Assembly (NCBI RefSeq): GCF_000293785.1
Contig: NZ_AKZI01000094.1
Location: 1-44,824 of the forward strand
Length of the DNA stretch: 44,824 nucleotides
From: Rhodovulum sp. PH10
GTDB lineage: Bacteria > Pseudomonadota > Alphaproteobacteria > Rhizobiales > Xanthobacteraceae
Direction of reading: 5' to 3'
A program made the position numbers and the translations under genes. Positions 16,338-25,406 of the stretch are shown piece after piece (positions within the stretch are counted from its first letter, which is position 1; every line of letters starts with the position of its first letter). The notes beneath the pieces were generated by a model. That model did not search any database. It was not told the origin of the DNA and saw only the letters and a list, made by a program, of their open reading frames with translations.

Positions 16338-17522
16338 ATGAGCACACCCCCTGCGGCCGAGAAGAAGCTGCCGGTCCTGGTCCGTGAGGCGGACCACCCG
16401 CGCTCGCAGCTGGCGTCCTTCGGCGCCGACCGCCCGCTCCGGCTGGAGGCGGGCCTCGACCTCTCGCCATTCCAGATCGCCTACCAGACCTATGGCGAGT
16501 TGAACGCCGCGAAGAGCAACGCCATTCTGGTGTGCCACGCGCTGACCGGTGACCAGCACGTCGCCAACACTCATCCGGTCACCGGCAAGGGCGGCTGGTG
16601 GGACATCATGGTCGGGCCGGGCCGGCCGATCGACACCGACCGCTATTTCGTCATCTGCTCGAACGTGGTCGGCGGCTGCATGGGCTCGACCGGCCCGTCC
16701 TCCACCAATCCGCTGACCGCCGCGCCCTGGGGACTCGATTTCCCGGTCATCACCGTCCGCGACATGGTGCGCGCCCAGACCATGCTGATCGACCATCTCG
16801 GCATCGACACGCTGTTCTCGGTCGCCGGCGGCTCGATGGGCGGCATGCAGGTGCTCGAATGGTGCGCGAGCTTTTCCGAGCGCGTCTTCTCGGCGCTGCC
16901 GATCGCCACCGCGCCGCGCCACTCGGCCCAGAACATCGCCTTCCACGAGGTCGGCCGCCAGGCGGTGATGGCCGATCCGGAATGGCGCGGCGGCCGCTAC
17001 TTCGTCGAGGGCACCAGCCCGCGGCGCGGCCTGTCGGTCGCCCGCATGGGCGCCCACATCACCTATCTGTCGGACACCGCGCTGCACCGGAAGTTCGGCC
17101 GGAAATTCCAGGACCGCGACAACCCGACCTTCTCGTTCGACGCCGATTTCGAGGTGGAGAGCTATCTGCGTCACCAGGGCTCGACCTTCGTCGAGCGGTT
17201 CGACGCCAACAGCTATCTCTATCTCACGCGCGCGATGGACTATTTCGACCTCGCCGCCGACCACGGCGGGGTGTTGGCGAAGGCCTTCACCGGCACCCGC
17301 ACGCGCTATTGCGTGATCTCCTTCACCAGCGACTGGTTGTTTCCGACCACGGAGTCGCGCGCGGTGGTGCATGCGCTCAATGCCGGCGGCGCCAGGGTGT
17401 CGTTCGCCGAGATCGAGACCGACAAGGGCCACGACGCCTTCCTGCTGGACGAGCCGGAGTTGCACGGCATCGTGCGCGGCTTTCTCGACTCGGCCGCCCG
17501 CACCCGCGGGCTGAAGCCGTGA
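16338..17522 (+). CDS. metX: Homoserine O-acyltransferase MetX
   Basis: A 394-residue alpha/beta-hydrolase. [15 protein letters not shown] starts near residue 62; the nucleophile elbow GGSMGGMQ has Ser166. The catalytic Asp lies in FTSDWLFP and the His in [10 protein letters not shown]. It acylates L-homoserine with acetyl-CoA (or succinyl-CoA; members of this family have switched) as the first step of methionine synthesis. metW follows 31 nt downstream, the classic alphaproteobacterial arrangement in which MetW supports MetX. Start ATG 16338 lacks a strong Shine-Dalgarno; an in-frame GTG at 16263 would add 25 residues with no family support. Confidence 0.92.
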   Translation: MSTPPAAEKKLPVLVREADHPRSQLASFGADRPLRLEAGLDLSPFQIAYQTYGELNAAKSNAILVCHALTGDQHVANTHPVTGKGGWWDIMVGPGRPIDTDRYFVICSNVVGGCMGSTGPSSTNPLTAAPWGLDFPVITVRDMVRAQTMLIDHLGIDTLFSVAGGSMGGMQVLEWCASFSERVFSALPIATAPRHSAQNIAFHEVGRQAVMADPEWRGGRYFVEGTSPRRGLSVARMGAHITYLSDTALHRKFGRKFQDRDNPTFSFDADFEVESYLRHQGSTFVERFDANSYLYLTRAMDYFDLAADHGGVLAKAFTGTRTRYCVISFTSDWLFPTTESRAVVHALNAGGARVSFAEIETDKGHDAFLLDEPELHGIVRGFLDSAARTRGLKP

Positions 17523-17553
17523 GGCGCGCGAGGTCGGGACGCGAGGTGAGGTG

Positions 17554-18210
17554 ATGCTGGCACGAGTTCCCCGCGATCTGACGATGGCCGAGACGGTGCG
17601 TGGCCCGGGCGGCGCGCGCGTCGACCTCTTGCTGGTCTCGCAGATGGTCGAGCCCGGCTCGCGGGTGCTCGACGTCGGCTGCGGCGACGGCGAGCTGTTG
17701 CATCTGCTCGAGGCGCGCGGCGTCGACGGGCGCGGCATCGAGCTGTCGCGCGAGGGCGTCAACGAGTGCGTCGCCAAGGGCCTCGCGGTGGTGCAGGGCG
17801 ACGCCGACACCGACCTCTCCTTCTATCCGGACGACGCGTTCGACTACGTGATCCTGTCGCAGACGCTGCAGGCGACGCGATGCCCGCGCGACGTGGTCGA
17901 GCACATGCTGCGGATCGGCCGGCACGCGATCGTCTCGTTCCCGAATTTCGGCCACTGGCGCATCCGCCTGCAGCTGATGTTCTACGGCCGCATGCCGCGC
18001 ACCGCGAACCTGCCGGAGACGTGGTACGAGACGCCGAACATCCATTTTTGCACGATCAAGGACTTTTCCGAGATGTGCGCGCTGGTCGGCGCCCGCATGG
18101 AAAAGGCCGTCGCGCTCGACCCGTGGGGCCGCGCGCTGAAGATCGACGCGCCGTGGTGGTTCTGGAATCTGTTCGGCGAGCAGGCGGTCTTTTTGCTCAA
18201 CCGGAAGTGA
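17554..18210 (+). CDS. metW: Methionine biosynthesis protein MetW
   Basis: A 218-residue methyltransferase-like protein preceded by GAGGTGAG (a GTG codon at 17551 directly precedes the ATG). The SAM-binding motif GSRVLDVGCGDGELL lies near residue 33, followed by VILSQTLQATRCP and SFPNFGHWRIRLQL, the MetW signature. It is known as a partner of MetX in homoserine acylation; its catalytic role is not settled. Co-transcribed with metX. Confidence 0.92.
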   Translation: MLARVPRDLTMAETVRGPGGARVDLLLVSQMVEPGSRVLDVGCGDGELLHLLEARGVDGRGIELSREGVNECVAKGLAVVQGDADTDLSFYPDDAFDYVILSQTLQATRCPRDVVEHMLRIGRHAIVSFPNFGHWRIRLQLMFYGRMPRTANLPETWYETPNIHFCTIKDFSEMCALVGARMEKAVALDPWGRALKIDAPWWFWNLFGEQAVFLLNRK

Positions 18211-18243
18211 CGTCGACCGCAAGTGCCGAGCCGACGAGGCTCC

Positions 18244-18297
18244 CTCGCCTCGCCCCGCGCAGCGGGGAGAGGTCGCGAGCGAAGCGAGCGGGTGAGG
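18244..18297. repeat. REP-like element between convergent genes
   Basis: CCCCGC (18253-18258) pairs with GCGGGG (18262-18267), followed by AGAGGTCG, a GCGAGCGAAGCGAGC stretch and GGTGAGGG. Layout and flanking words match the element at 44717-44766. Confidence 0.65.
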
Positions 18298-18354
18298 GAC
18301 TTCGGCGCGCCCGGTCGGGTCACACGAGGCGTTGCGTCGAAGACCTCGCCTCGT

Positions 18355-18837
18355 TCAGCTGCGGCTGCCGCGGGTGACCGGCGGCTTCGGCGCGACATGG
18401 GGCGGCGCGGACGAGGCGGCGGCGGGCGGCGGCTCGATCGAGCCGCAGTTCTTGTCGACCGCGGTCTGGCGCAACATTTTCATGTCGGCGCGCACCTGTG
18501 CGAGGTCGGCCGAATAGGCCGCCATGCTCACCGCGCCACCCGCCGGATCCTGGTTCGCCCGCGCCGTGAGATCGAGCAGCTGCTGCTCGCGCGCCACCTG
18601 GCCGGCCAGCCGCGGCGGCAGATCCTGGCAGCGCAGATAGTCGTACTTGCCGGGCGCGGCATAGAGAATCCCGAGATCGAGATTTTGCGCGCAGGCGCCG
18701 AGCAGCGGCAGCGCCGCGACCAGCGCGATTGTCGCGAGCCGCGCTGCGGGACGCCGCGCTCCGGCGTGCCGCGAGACGGCCGGAGCCGGGCCCCGTTCCC
18801 TCTCGACGCGTTCCGTCGTGGTGCGCTTCCTCGTCAC
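18355..18837 (-). CDS. Uncharacterised lipoprotein
   Basis: A 160-residue protein from a GTG start (18835-18837). A long basic n-region leads to the hydrophobic stretch ATIALVAALPLLGAC with a lipobox (LGAC), predicting lipidation at Cys50 and membrane attachment. The mature part holds two more cysteines (RCQDLP, KNCGSI), a helical middle (AREQQLLDLTARANQD) and a Pro/Ala-rich tail. I do not recognise the family. The basic n-region is unusually long, so the true start may be further in. Confidence 0.65.
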   Translation of the reverse strand: MTRKRTTTERVERERGPAPAVSRHAGARRPAARLATIALVAALPLLGACAQNLDLGILYAAPGKYDYLRCQDLPPRLAGQVAREQQLLDLTARANQDPAGGAVSMAAYSADLAQVRADMKMLRQTAVDKNCGSIEPPPAAASSAPPHVAPKPPVTRGSRS

Positions 18838-19135
18838 GCCGTCACCCGCCCGATCGTTCGTTCGCCGCTCGCTCGACAGAGGCCGTCCGAACCCCCATCT
18901 GTTTCCCGGTACGGTCTAGCACAAGTTCGCGGCTCGAAAAAATCCGCGCCCTCGCGCCCCGTCGGCCGCCGGAACGGAAGAATGGCCTGCTCCCGAAGTC
19001 TCGAACCCTCTCGGCGGCGCCCCGCGGGGCCGCTGCGGCGGCCCCGCTCGCCCGTCCGGCTGCCGCTTCGGCGCCACATTGCTCTTTCGTCGCGGCCGTG
19101 TAAGGTCGCGCCACCTTCGCCTACCGGGATGCTCC

Positions 19136-20503
19136 ATGGCTCGTGACGTGATCGACATGACGCCGCTTCAATCGCGCGACGCGCTCGTCGCCTGGTTCGA
19201 GGCGGGTGAAAAACCGCGCGAAAATTTCCGGATCGGCACCGAGCACGAGAAGTTTCCCTTCACCACCCGGCACGAGCCGCTGCCCTACGAGGGCACCCGC
19301 TCGATCCGTGCGCTGCTCGAGGGCATGCAGACCATGCTCGGCTGGGAGCCGATCATGGAGGGCGAGGCGATCATCGGGCTGGTCGACGTCACCCACGGCG
19401 GCGCGATCTCGCTCGAGCCCGGCGGCCAGTTCGAGCTGTCCGGCGCGCCGGTCGACAACATGCACCAGACCTGCGCCGAGCTGCAGGCGCATCTCGCGCA
19501 GCTGCGCGAGGTGGCGGCGCCGCTCGGCATCGGCTTTCTCGGCCTCGGCATGGCGCCGACCTGGACGCGCTCGGAAATGCCGGTGATGCCCAAGGGCCGC
19601 TACCGCATCATGACGGGTTACATGCCGAAGGTCGGCACGCTCGGCCTCGACATGATGTACCGAACCTGCACGGTGCAGACCAATCTCGACTTCTGCTCGG
19701 AGGCCGACATGGTGCGCAAGCTGCGCGCCTCGGTGGCTCTGCAGCCGGTGGCAACCGCCCTGTTCGCCAACTCGCCGTTCACCGAAGGCAAGCCGAACGG
19801 CTTCCTCTCGTTCCGCTCGGAGATCTGGCGGCACACCGACGCCGACCGCTCCGGCATGATCCCGTGGGCGTTCGAGCCCGGCATGGGCTACGAGCGCTGG
19901 GTCGACTACGCGCTCGACGTGCCGATGTATTTCGTCAAGCGCGGCGACCGCTACATCGATGTCGCCGGCCAGTCGTTCCGCGACCTGATGAACGGCACGC
20001 TGCCCGGTTTGCCGGGCGAGCGGGCGACGCTGTCGGACTGGGCGAACCACGTCTCGACGATCTTTCCCGAGGTGCGGCTCAAGCGCTACCTCGAGATGCG
20101 CGGCACCGACGCCGTGCCGTGGCGCAGCCTGCCGTCGCTGCCGGCCTTCTGGGTCGGCCTGATGTACGACGAGACCTGCCTCGACGCCGCCTGGGATCTC
20201 GTGAAGGACTGGACCGCCGAGGAGCGCCAAAGCCTGCGCGACGCGGTGCCGAAGCTCGGGCTGAAGGCGACCATCGCCGGCCGCACCGTGCTCGAGCTCG
20301 CCAAGGAGTGCCTGGCGATCGCCCGGACGGGGCTCGAGCGGCGCGCCCGCCAGGACTGGATGGGCCGCGACGAGACCCGCTATCTCTCCCCCCTCGACGA
20401 CATCGTGGCGCGCGCGCAAACGCCGGCCGAGGAGCTTTTGGCGAAATATCACGGCGCCTGGGGCGGCTCGGTCGACCCGGTGTTTTCCGAGTACGCCTAC
20501 TGA
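19136..20503 (+). CDS. gshA: Glutamate-cysteine ligase, plant/alphaproteobacterial type
   Basis: A 455-residue protein. FRIGTEHEKFPF near residue 30 carries the ATP/metal-binding glutamates, then SLEPGGQFELSGAP, FLGLGMAPTW, RTCTVQTNLDFCSE and FANSPFTEGKPNGF. These are diagnostic of the class II (plant-type) GshA, which joins glutamate and cysteine in the first step of glutathione synthesis in the cytoplasm. ybaK follows after 37 nt and may be co-transcribed. Plant-type GshA cysteines can form regulatory disulfides; this was not assessed. Confidence 0.93.
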   Translation: MARDVIDMTPLQSRDALVAWFEAGEKPRENFRIGTEHEKFPFTTRHEPLPYEGTRSIRALLEGMQTMLGWEPIMEGEAIIGLVDVTHGGAISLEPGGQFELSGAPVDNMHQTCAELQAHLAQLREVAAPLGIGFLGLGMAPTWTRSEMPVMPKGRYRIMTGYMPKVGTLGLDMMYRTCTVQTNLDFCSEADMVRKLRASVALQPVATALFANSPFTEGKPNGFLSFRSEIWRHTDADRSGMIPWAFEPGMGYERWVDYALDVPMYFVKRGDRYIDVAGQSFRDLMNGTLPGLPGERATLSDWANHVSTIFPEVRLKRYLEMRGTDAVPWRSLPSLPAFWVGLMYDETCLDAAWDLVKDWTAEERQSLRDAVPKLGLKATIAGRTVLELAKECLAIARTGLERRARQDWMGRDETRYLSPLDDIVARAQTPAEELLAKYHGAWGGSVDPVFSEYAY

Positions 20504-20540
20504 GGGTTCGGCGGGCGGAGACAGCGACGGGACACGCACC

Positions 20541-21011
20541 ATGGCCAAGGGCACCCCGGCGACGATGGCGCTGCAGAAGGCGGGCATCGCCTTCTCGCTG
20601 CGCGAGTACGACTACGATCCGGACGCCCAGCACATCGGGCTACAGGCCGCCGAGGCGATGGGCGTCTCGCCCGACCGGGTGCTCAAGACGCTGATGGCGC
20701 GGGCCGGCCGCGAGACGGTGTGCGTGCTGGTGCCCTCCAATCGCGAGGTCTCCTTGAAGAAGCTCGCCCATGCGGCGGGCGCCAAGGACGCCGCCATGCT
20801 GCCGCCGGCCGAGGCCGAGCGCATCACCGGCTATCATGTCGGCGGCATCTCGCCGTTCGGCCAGAAGAAGCGTGCGCGGGTCTTCGTCGAGGAGAGCGCC
20901 CTCGCGCACGAGACGGTGATTCTCAACGGCGGCCGCCGCGGCCTGCAGGTGGAGCTGTCGCCGCAAAACCTCGTTGCCGCGCTCGGCGCCACCGCCGCCC
21001 CCCTGCTCTGA
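20541..21011 (+). CDS. ybaK: Cys-tRNA(Pro)/Cys-tRNA(Cys) deacylase YbaK
   Basis: A 156-residue protein with the YbaK/ProX-type editing fold: QHIGLQAAEAMGV, VLKTLMARAG with the key lysine, VLVPSNREVSLKKLAHAAGAK, HVGGISPFGQKK and VILNGGRRGLQVELSP. It hydrolyses misacylated Cys-tRNA(Pro) in trans. The start ATG 20541 follows gshA closely. Confidence 0.92.
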   Translation: MAKGTPATMALQKAGIAFSLREYDYDPDAQHIGLQAAEAMGVSPDRVLKTLMARAGRETVCVLVPSNREVSLKKLAHAAGAKDAAMLPPAEAERITGYHVGGISPFGQKKRARVFVEESALAHETVILNGGRRGLQVELSPQNLVAALGATAAPLL

Positions 21012-21118
21012 CCCGCCGATCCGGGCGCACGAAAAAAGCGGGTCTCGCCCGCGGATTCGGCGCGCCCGATTACCCTTCGTTAAGACCCGCCCTTCTACGC
21101 TGACGCCAGGAGCGAGCC

Positions 21119-21376
21119 ATGTCGATTTCGTCGTTCAACTGGGTCTCGACGCCGACCGCGTTCCAGCAGGTCTCCAACTGGAACGAGAAGCAGAAGGCGT
21201 ATCGGGCGAATGCAGAAGCGAACCTCGCCGCGATGAGCGATAGTTTCGCCAGCGCCACCTTGTCGCTGTCGAACGGACTCGCCGAGATCGCGGCAAATCA
21301 GCTCGCGGCACGCGTATCGAGCCAGCTCAACCAGAAGATCTCTCAAGCCCAGAACCAGCTGGATCTCTCCGTGTGA
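21119..21376 (+). CDS. Small uncharacterised protein, 85 aa
   Basis: A Ser/Asn/Gln/Ala-rich, cysteine-free protein: MSISSFNWVSTPTAFQQVS, then a long amphipathic helix (about residues 24-82). No signal peptide or membrane helix. A good Shine-Dalgarno (CCAGGAGCGAG) precedes the start. I do not recognise the family. Composition and the position just before a YjfB-like gene suggest a flagellar or secreted accessory protein, but this is only inference. Confidence 0.6.
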   Translation: MSISSFNWVSTPTAFQQVSNWNEKQKAYRANAEANLAAMSDSFASATLSLSNGLAEIAANQLAARVSSQLNQKISQAQNQLDLSV

Positions 21377-21462
21377 GGACCGCGCCCGCTCGCAGCGGGC
21401 CGACAGAAGCCGTCGAAACGGACGGTGAGAAACGAAACAACCGACAGGCAGGCAGGCAGATC

Positions 21463-21663
21463 ATGGACACGTCTTCGATTGCGGCCGCATCGGTCGGCGC
21501 ACAGTCGAGCCAAGCGCGGATGGACGTCGCGACCCAGGTCGTGAAGCAGGCGGCTCAGCAGGAGCAGGACGTCGCCAAGATGGTCGACGAGGCGGCGCAG
21601 AACGCCGAGCGGCTCGCCAACGTCAAAGCGGGCGTCGGCCGCGCCCTCGACATCTCGGTGTGA
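21463..21663 (+). CDS. YjfB-like small putative motility protein, 66 aa
   Basis: MDTSSIAAASVGAQSSQ followed by one long helix (VATQVVKQAAQQEQDVAKMVDEA) matches the shape of the YjfB putative-motility family (short N-terminal Ser/Ala segment, then QVxxxVLKxAxDxE-like helix). Cysteine-free and soluble. It starts 87 nt after the preceding small gene. The family's function is unproven. Confidence 0.55.
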   Translation: MDTSSIAAASVGAQSSQARMDVATQVVKQAAQQEQDVAKMVDEAAQNAERLANVKAGVGRALDISV

Positions 21664-21741
21664 CCGCACAGCGCACGCCCCTCTCGATCCACTGGTGCCG
21701 GGTCCATCGGTGACGGGCGCGCCCGATTGGCCGGCATCCTC

Positions 21742-21762
21742 GCGTATGCTATCGTCATACGC
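21742..21762 (+). promoter_or_regulatory. Operator palindrome of the DUF1778-GNAT toxin-antitoxin pair
   Basis: GCGTATG (21742-21748) and CATACGC (21756-21762) form a perfect inverted repeat with a 7-bp spacer, ending at the base before the antitoxin ATG. Antitoxins of this family bind such palindromes to repress their own operon. The position implies a leaderless or very short-leader transcript. Confidence 0.6.
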
Positions 21763-22038
21763 ATGAGCGCCCCCTCGTCCACCACCGTCCTGAGCGTCCG
21801 GGTCAGCCCGGAGGAACGCGCCGTCCTCGAGGCAGCGGCGGCGCAGTCTCGCACCAGCCTGAGCGAGTTCGTCCGTCGAACGGCGGTCGAGGCCGCGGAG
21901 ACCGAGGTGCTCGGCCGCTCCGTCGTGACCATTCCGGCGAAGGACTGGGAAGCATTCGAGCGCTGGGTCGAGCGCCCCGCCGAGCCGAGCCCGTCGCTCG
22001 CCGCACTCGCCCGCCGAAAACCCTCCTGGGAGGCGTGA
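21763..22038 (+). CDS. DUF1778 antitoxin of a GNAT toxin-antitoxin system
   Basis: A 91-residue protein with an N-terminal ribbon-helix-helix domain: VLSVRVSPEERAVLEAAAAQSRTS spans about residues 9-32 (key segment VRVSPEERAVLEAAA), then LSEFVRRTAVEAAE. The C-terminal tail (IPAKDWEAFERWVERP) is the toxin-binding part of TacA/AtaR-type antitoxins. It binds DNA and neutralises the acetyltransferase. An upstream ATG would add twelve residues through the operator and is unlikely. Its stop overlaps the toxin start (GTGA). Confidence 0.88.
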   Translation: MSAPSSTTVLSVRVSPEERAVLEAAAAQSRTSLSEFVRRTAVEAAETEVLGRSVVTIPAKDWEAFERWVERPAEPSPSLAALARRKPSWEA

Positions 22039-22556
22039 CCGTGGCGGCGGTGGCGCCGCCGCGCCCGCTCGCCGAGGAAGACGACCGGCTCTCGTTCGAT
22101 TGCGGCCGGGAGTCGATGAACGCGTGGTTCCGCCGTCATGCCTGGGCGAACCATGCGGGCGGGATTTCGCGCGTCAACGTGCTGACCGAGATCGGGACCG
22201 GCCGAATCGTCGGCTACGTCACGCTGAGCGCCGCCCAGATCGAGCGCGCGTTTCTGCCGAAACCACAGCAGCGCAACCAGCCCGATCCGCTTCCCGCCAC
22301 CCTGCTCGGCCAGCTCGCGGTCGACCGCGCACATCAGGGCCATGGGCACGCGGCCTCGCTGCTGCGGTTCGCCCTGGAGACCGCGTTGCGCGCCGCCGAG
22401 GTGGTCGGCAGCATCGGCGTGATCACCCATCCGCTCGACGACGGCGTCCGCGGCTTCTATGCGCGATCTGGCTTTTGCGACCTGCCGTTCGACCCGCGCC
22501 GCGCGATGATCGTCCGCATGCGCGACCTTCGGGTGTCCTTTCGGCCGGAGCCGTGA
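22035..22556 (+). CDS. GNAT acetyltransferase toxin (TacT/AtaT-like)
   Basis: A 173-residue protein from a GTG start overlapping the antitoxin stop. The N-terminus (FDCGRESMNAWFRRHAW) is a TacT/KacT hallmark; the acetyl-CoA loop is LAVDRAHQGHGHAASLL near residue 98 and the likely catalytic Tyr is in GFYARSGF near residue 143. These toxins acetylate the amino group of charged tRNA and block translation. Reading frame and motifs look intact. Confidence 0.88.
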   Translation: MTVAAVAPPRPLAEEDDRLSFDCGRESMNAWFRRHAWANHAGGISRVNVLTEIGTGRIVGYVTLSAAQIERAFLPKPQQRNQPDPLPATLLGQLAVDRAHQGHGHAASLLRFALETALRAAEVVGSIGVITHPLDDGVRGFYARSGFCDLPFDPRRAMIVRMRDLRVSFRPEP

Positions 22557-22575
22557 TGCGGCACCACGTTCGGGG

Positions 22576-23223
22576 TCACTCCCCCATCGCCGCCTTGACC
22601 ATCGCAATTCCATCCGGGGAGGACCAGGCGGCCGGGCCGGCGAGCGAGGCGACCACGCAGCCGTCCCCGTCGACCAGCCAGGTGCTCGGCAGGCCGAACA
22701 CGTTCAGGCTGCGCAGCGCCTGCCCGCTCGGATCGGCATAGAAGGCGAGCCCCTCGATCCCGACCTCGTCCAGCCACTTCTTCGGCTTGTCGGGGTTGCG
22801 GGTGTCGGCGTTGACCGCCACCACCTCGAACTTCGGCCCGCCGAGCTGGCGCTCGAGCGCGTCGAGCGCCGGCATCTCCTCGCGGCACGGCACGCACCAG
22901 GTCGCCCACACATTGAGGAGCACGGTGCGACCCTTCCAGTCGGCGAGCGTGCGCTTCGCCCCGGTCCCGTCGATGAATTCGAGGTTTTTCAGCGAGCGCG
23001 CCTCTTCTGCGGGCACCACGGCAGCCACCTCGCCTTTGGCGAGCGGTGCCAGCGTGCGGGCGCGGGCGAGCGCGGCCGTGCAGGCCGGCGCATCCGCATT
23101 GCGTCGGAAACTCGTGAAGCCGTATATCGCGCCGGCTGCCACGGCGACGCCGAGGCCGAGCACGGCGATCGCCAAAATGCGCCGCCGGGGTGGGGTCGCG
23201 GGGTCGGTGGACGGTTCGGTCAT
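22576..23223 (-). CDS. tlpA: TlpA-type membrane-anchored thiol:disulfide reductase
   Basis: A 215-residue protein with one N-terminal membrane helix (about residues 15-37) and a periplasmic thioredoxin domain. The active site is [17 protein letters not shown] with Cys110 and Cys113; the cis-proline lies in [10 protein letters not shown]. An extra N-terminal segment holds a third Cys (PACTAAL). TlpA reduces periplasmic disulfides, classically for cytochrome oxidase assembly. It is divergent from argH with 26 bp between starts, an arrangement common in this order. Confidence 0.88.
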   Translation of the reverse strand: MTEPSTDPATPPRRRILAIAVLGLGVAVAAGAIYGFTSFRRNADAPACTAALARARTLAPLAKGEVAAVVPAEEARSLKNLEFIDGTGAKRTLADWKGRTVLLNVWATWCVPCREEMPALDALERQLGGPKFEVVAVNADTRNPDKPKKWLDEVGIEGLAFYADPSGQALRSLNVFGLPSTWLVDGDGCVVASLAGPAAWSSPDGIAMVKAAMGE

Positions 23224-23249
23224 CGGCGAAACACTGCAAGGACGAGAGA

Positions 23250-24641
23250 ATGAGCAACACGATGTGGGGCGGACGCTTCGCCAGCGAACCCGCCGCCGTG
23301 ATGGCCGAGATCAACGCCTCGATCGATTTCGACCGCCGCCTCTACCGCCAGGACGTCGCGGCGAGCAAGGCGCACGCCCAGATGCTCGCCAAACAGGGCA
23401 TCATTTCGGCCGAGGACGCCGACCAGATCGGCCACGGGCTGGATGCCGTGCTGGCCGAGATCGAGGGCGGGACCTTCGAGTTCAGCCGCGCGCTCGAGGA
23501 CATCCACATGAACGTGGAGTCGCGCCTCAAGGCGCTGATCGGCTCGGCCGCCGGCCGGCTGCACACCGCCCGCTCGCGCAACGACCAGGTGGCGACCGAT
23601 TTCCGCCTCTATGTCCGCGACGCGATCGACGAGATCGAAAGCCAGCTCGTCGGCTATCAACGCGCGCTCGCCGAGACCGCGCTCGCCCATGCCGGCACGA
23701 TCATGCCGGGCTTCACCCATCTGCAGACCGCCCAGCCGGTGACCTTCGGCCACCACCTGCTCGCCTATGTCGAGATGGCGGCGCGCGACCGCGGCCGCTT
23801 CGCCGATGCGAGAAAGCGCCTCAACGAGTGCCCGCTCGGCTCGGCGGCGCTCGCCGGCACGTCGTTTCCGATCGACCGGGCGATGACCGCGCGGGCGCTG
23901 CGCTTCGACCGGCCGACCGCGAACTCGCTCGACGCCGTGTCCGACCGCGATTTCGTGCTGGAGACCCTGTCGGCGGCGGCGATCGCCTCGATGCACCTGT
24001 CGCGGTTCGCCGAGGAGATCGTGATCTGGACCTCGCCGCTGGTCGGCTTCCTGAAGCTGTCGGACGCCTTCACCACCGGCTCGTCGATCATGCCGCAGAA
24101 GCGCAACCCCGACGCGGCCGAGCTGGTGCGGGCGAAGAGCGGGCGGGTGATCGGCGCGCTCGGCGCGCTCCTCATCGTGATGAAGGGCTTGCCGCTCGCC
24201 TATCAGAAGGACATGCAGGAGGACAAGGAAGGGGCGATGGACGCGCTCTCGGCGCTGTCGCTGTCGCTCGCCGCGATGACCGGCATGGTGCGCGACATGA
24301 CGCCCGACACGGCAAAGATGCACGCCGCCGCCGGCCAGGGCTTTTCCACCGCGACCGACCTCGCCGACTGGCTGGTGCGGGTGCTGAAGATGCCGTTCCG
24401 CGACGCCCATCACGTCACCGGGCGGATCGTGCAGGTGGCGGACAAGGCCGGCCTCGACCTCGCGGCGCTGCCGCTCGACGCGCTTCAGGCGGTCGAGCCA
24501 CGCATCACCGAGGCGGTCTACCAAGTGCTGTCGGTGGAGAACTCGGTCGGCAGCCGGAAAAGCCTCGGCGGCACCGCGCCGGGAAATGTCGAGGCGCAGG
24601 CGAAGCTTTGGCTGGATCGGCTCGGCAGCGGCCGGCCCTGA
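23250..24641 (+). CDS. argH: Argininosuccinate lyase
   Basis: A 463-residue protein of the fumarase/aspartase superfamily: [11 protein letters not shown] at the start, [41 protein letters not shown] and the catalytic-loop signature [12 protein letters not shown]. It splits argininosuccinate to arginine and fumarate, the last step of arginine synthesis. Start ATG 23250 has the upstream GGACGAGAG. lptM and lysA follow further downstream, the standard alphaproteobacterial order, with one small leftward gene between. Confidence 0.95.
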   Translation: MSNTMWGGRFASEPAAVMAEINASIDFDRRLYRQDVAASKAHAQMLAKQGIISAEDADQIGHGLDAVLAEIEGGTFEFSRALEDIHMNVESRLKALIGSAAGRLHTARSRNDQVATDFRLYVRDAIDEIESQLVGYQRALAETALAHAGTIMPGFTHLQTAQPVTFGHHLLAYVEMAARDRGRFADARKRLNECPLGSAALAGTSFPIDRAMTARALRFDRPTANSLDAVSDRDFVLETLSAAAIASMHLSRFAEEIVIWTSPLVGFLKLSDAFTTGSSIMPQKRNPDAAELVRAKSGRVIGALGALLIVMKGLPLAYQKDMQEDKEGAMDALSALSLSLAAMTGMVRDMTPDTAKMHAAAGQGFSTATDLADWLVRVLKMPFRDAHHVTGRIVQVADKAGLDLAALPLDALQAVEPRITEAVYQVLSVENSVGSRKSLGGTAPGNVEAQAKLWLDRLGSGRP

Positions 24642-24667
24642 GAAGCCTGCGCGAAACAGTCTACGCG

Positions 24668-24713
24668 AAAAGGCCGGCGGCGCGATCGCGGGGGGAATCG
24701 CCGGCCGCCGGCC
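24668..24713 (-). terminator. Hairpin terminator-like structure between argH and the convergent small gene
   Basis: GGCCGGCGGC (24672-24681) pairs with GCCGCCGGCC (24704-24713). On the minus strand the hairpin is followed by TTTT (24668-24671), fitting a weak intrinsic terminator for the leftward gene; it may also end argH transcripts. Confidence 0.45.
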
Positions 24714-24814
24714 TTCGGTCCGTCGGAGCGCGCCACGACGTCAGTTGCCGAGCACGCCCTGCGGACCCGGCGCAGCGATGTCGTGGTCGCTGCGCCCGTC
24801 GTTCCAAAAAAACG

Positions 24815-25168
24815 TCACTCGCCGCCGATGGTGCCCTTCGGGCCCATGTTCTGCCGCTCGCTCGGCGGGGTGCCACCGCTCGGGCTCGCCCCGAGATTGC
24901 TCGGCGGAACGCTGGTGTTCGCCGCCGGACCGCTGCCGGCGTGCGGGGCCGGGGCCATCGTCGCGCCGCTTCCGGTGGTCGCGCCCGGGGCGGTCGCATC
25001 GTACGGACGGCCGCTGGTGCCGATATTGCCCTTCGGCGCGATGTTCTGCTGAATCTCGGCGCCTTGCGGCGTGTTCGGATTGCCGGTCTGGGCCATCGCC
25101 GGAACCGCGAGCGCGGTCAGGCCGAGCGAGAGAATTCCGGCGGAAAGAAGCTTGGTCGTCGACGTCAT
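24815..25168 (-). CDS. Small exported Pro/Gly-rich protein, 117 aa
   Basis: Residues 1-26 form a Sec signal peptide (TKLLSAGILSLGLTALA, cleavage after AMA). The mature protein is Pro/Gly/Ala/Thr-rich and probably disordered, without Cys. A ten-residue motif is repeated at its two ends: QNIAPKGNIG (41-50) and QNMGPKGTIG (106-115). I do not recognise the family. It is convergent with argH and divergent from lptM. Confidence 0.65.
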   Translation of the reverse strand: MTSTTKLLSAGILSLGLTALAVPAMAQTGNPNTPQGAEIQQNIAPKGNIGTSGRPYDATAPGATTGSGATMAPAPHAGSGPAANTSVPPSNLGASPSGGTPPSERQNMGPKGTIGGE

Positions 25169-25406
25169 ATCGCCTCCTCGAATTCTGCGTCCAACGGGAG
25201 GTCAACAGCCCGATCCGCATGGTGTTCCGGCGGTTTCGCCGATTGCGAGACGGCGGTAGCGGGATGCGAGGCACGCACGAGGCGGCGCGTCGCCGCCCGC
25301 CGCCCACCGCCCGCCGCCCCACTGCGGTCCCTTGGGCACGACGCCACGCACGGACGTGCAAACCGGCGCCGTTCTGCTAAAGTGGCTCGGCGGGGGATGT
25401 GAATCG

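Noticed and set aside
21071-21085. CtrA box upstream of the 85-aa protein
   Set aside because: Only the second half (TTAAG) fits; the first half is ATTA rather than TTAA, so it falls short of the consensus.
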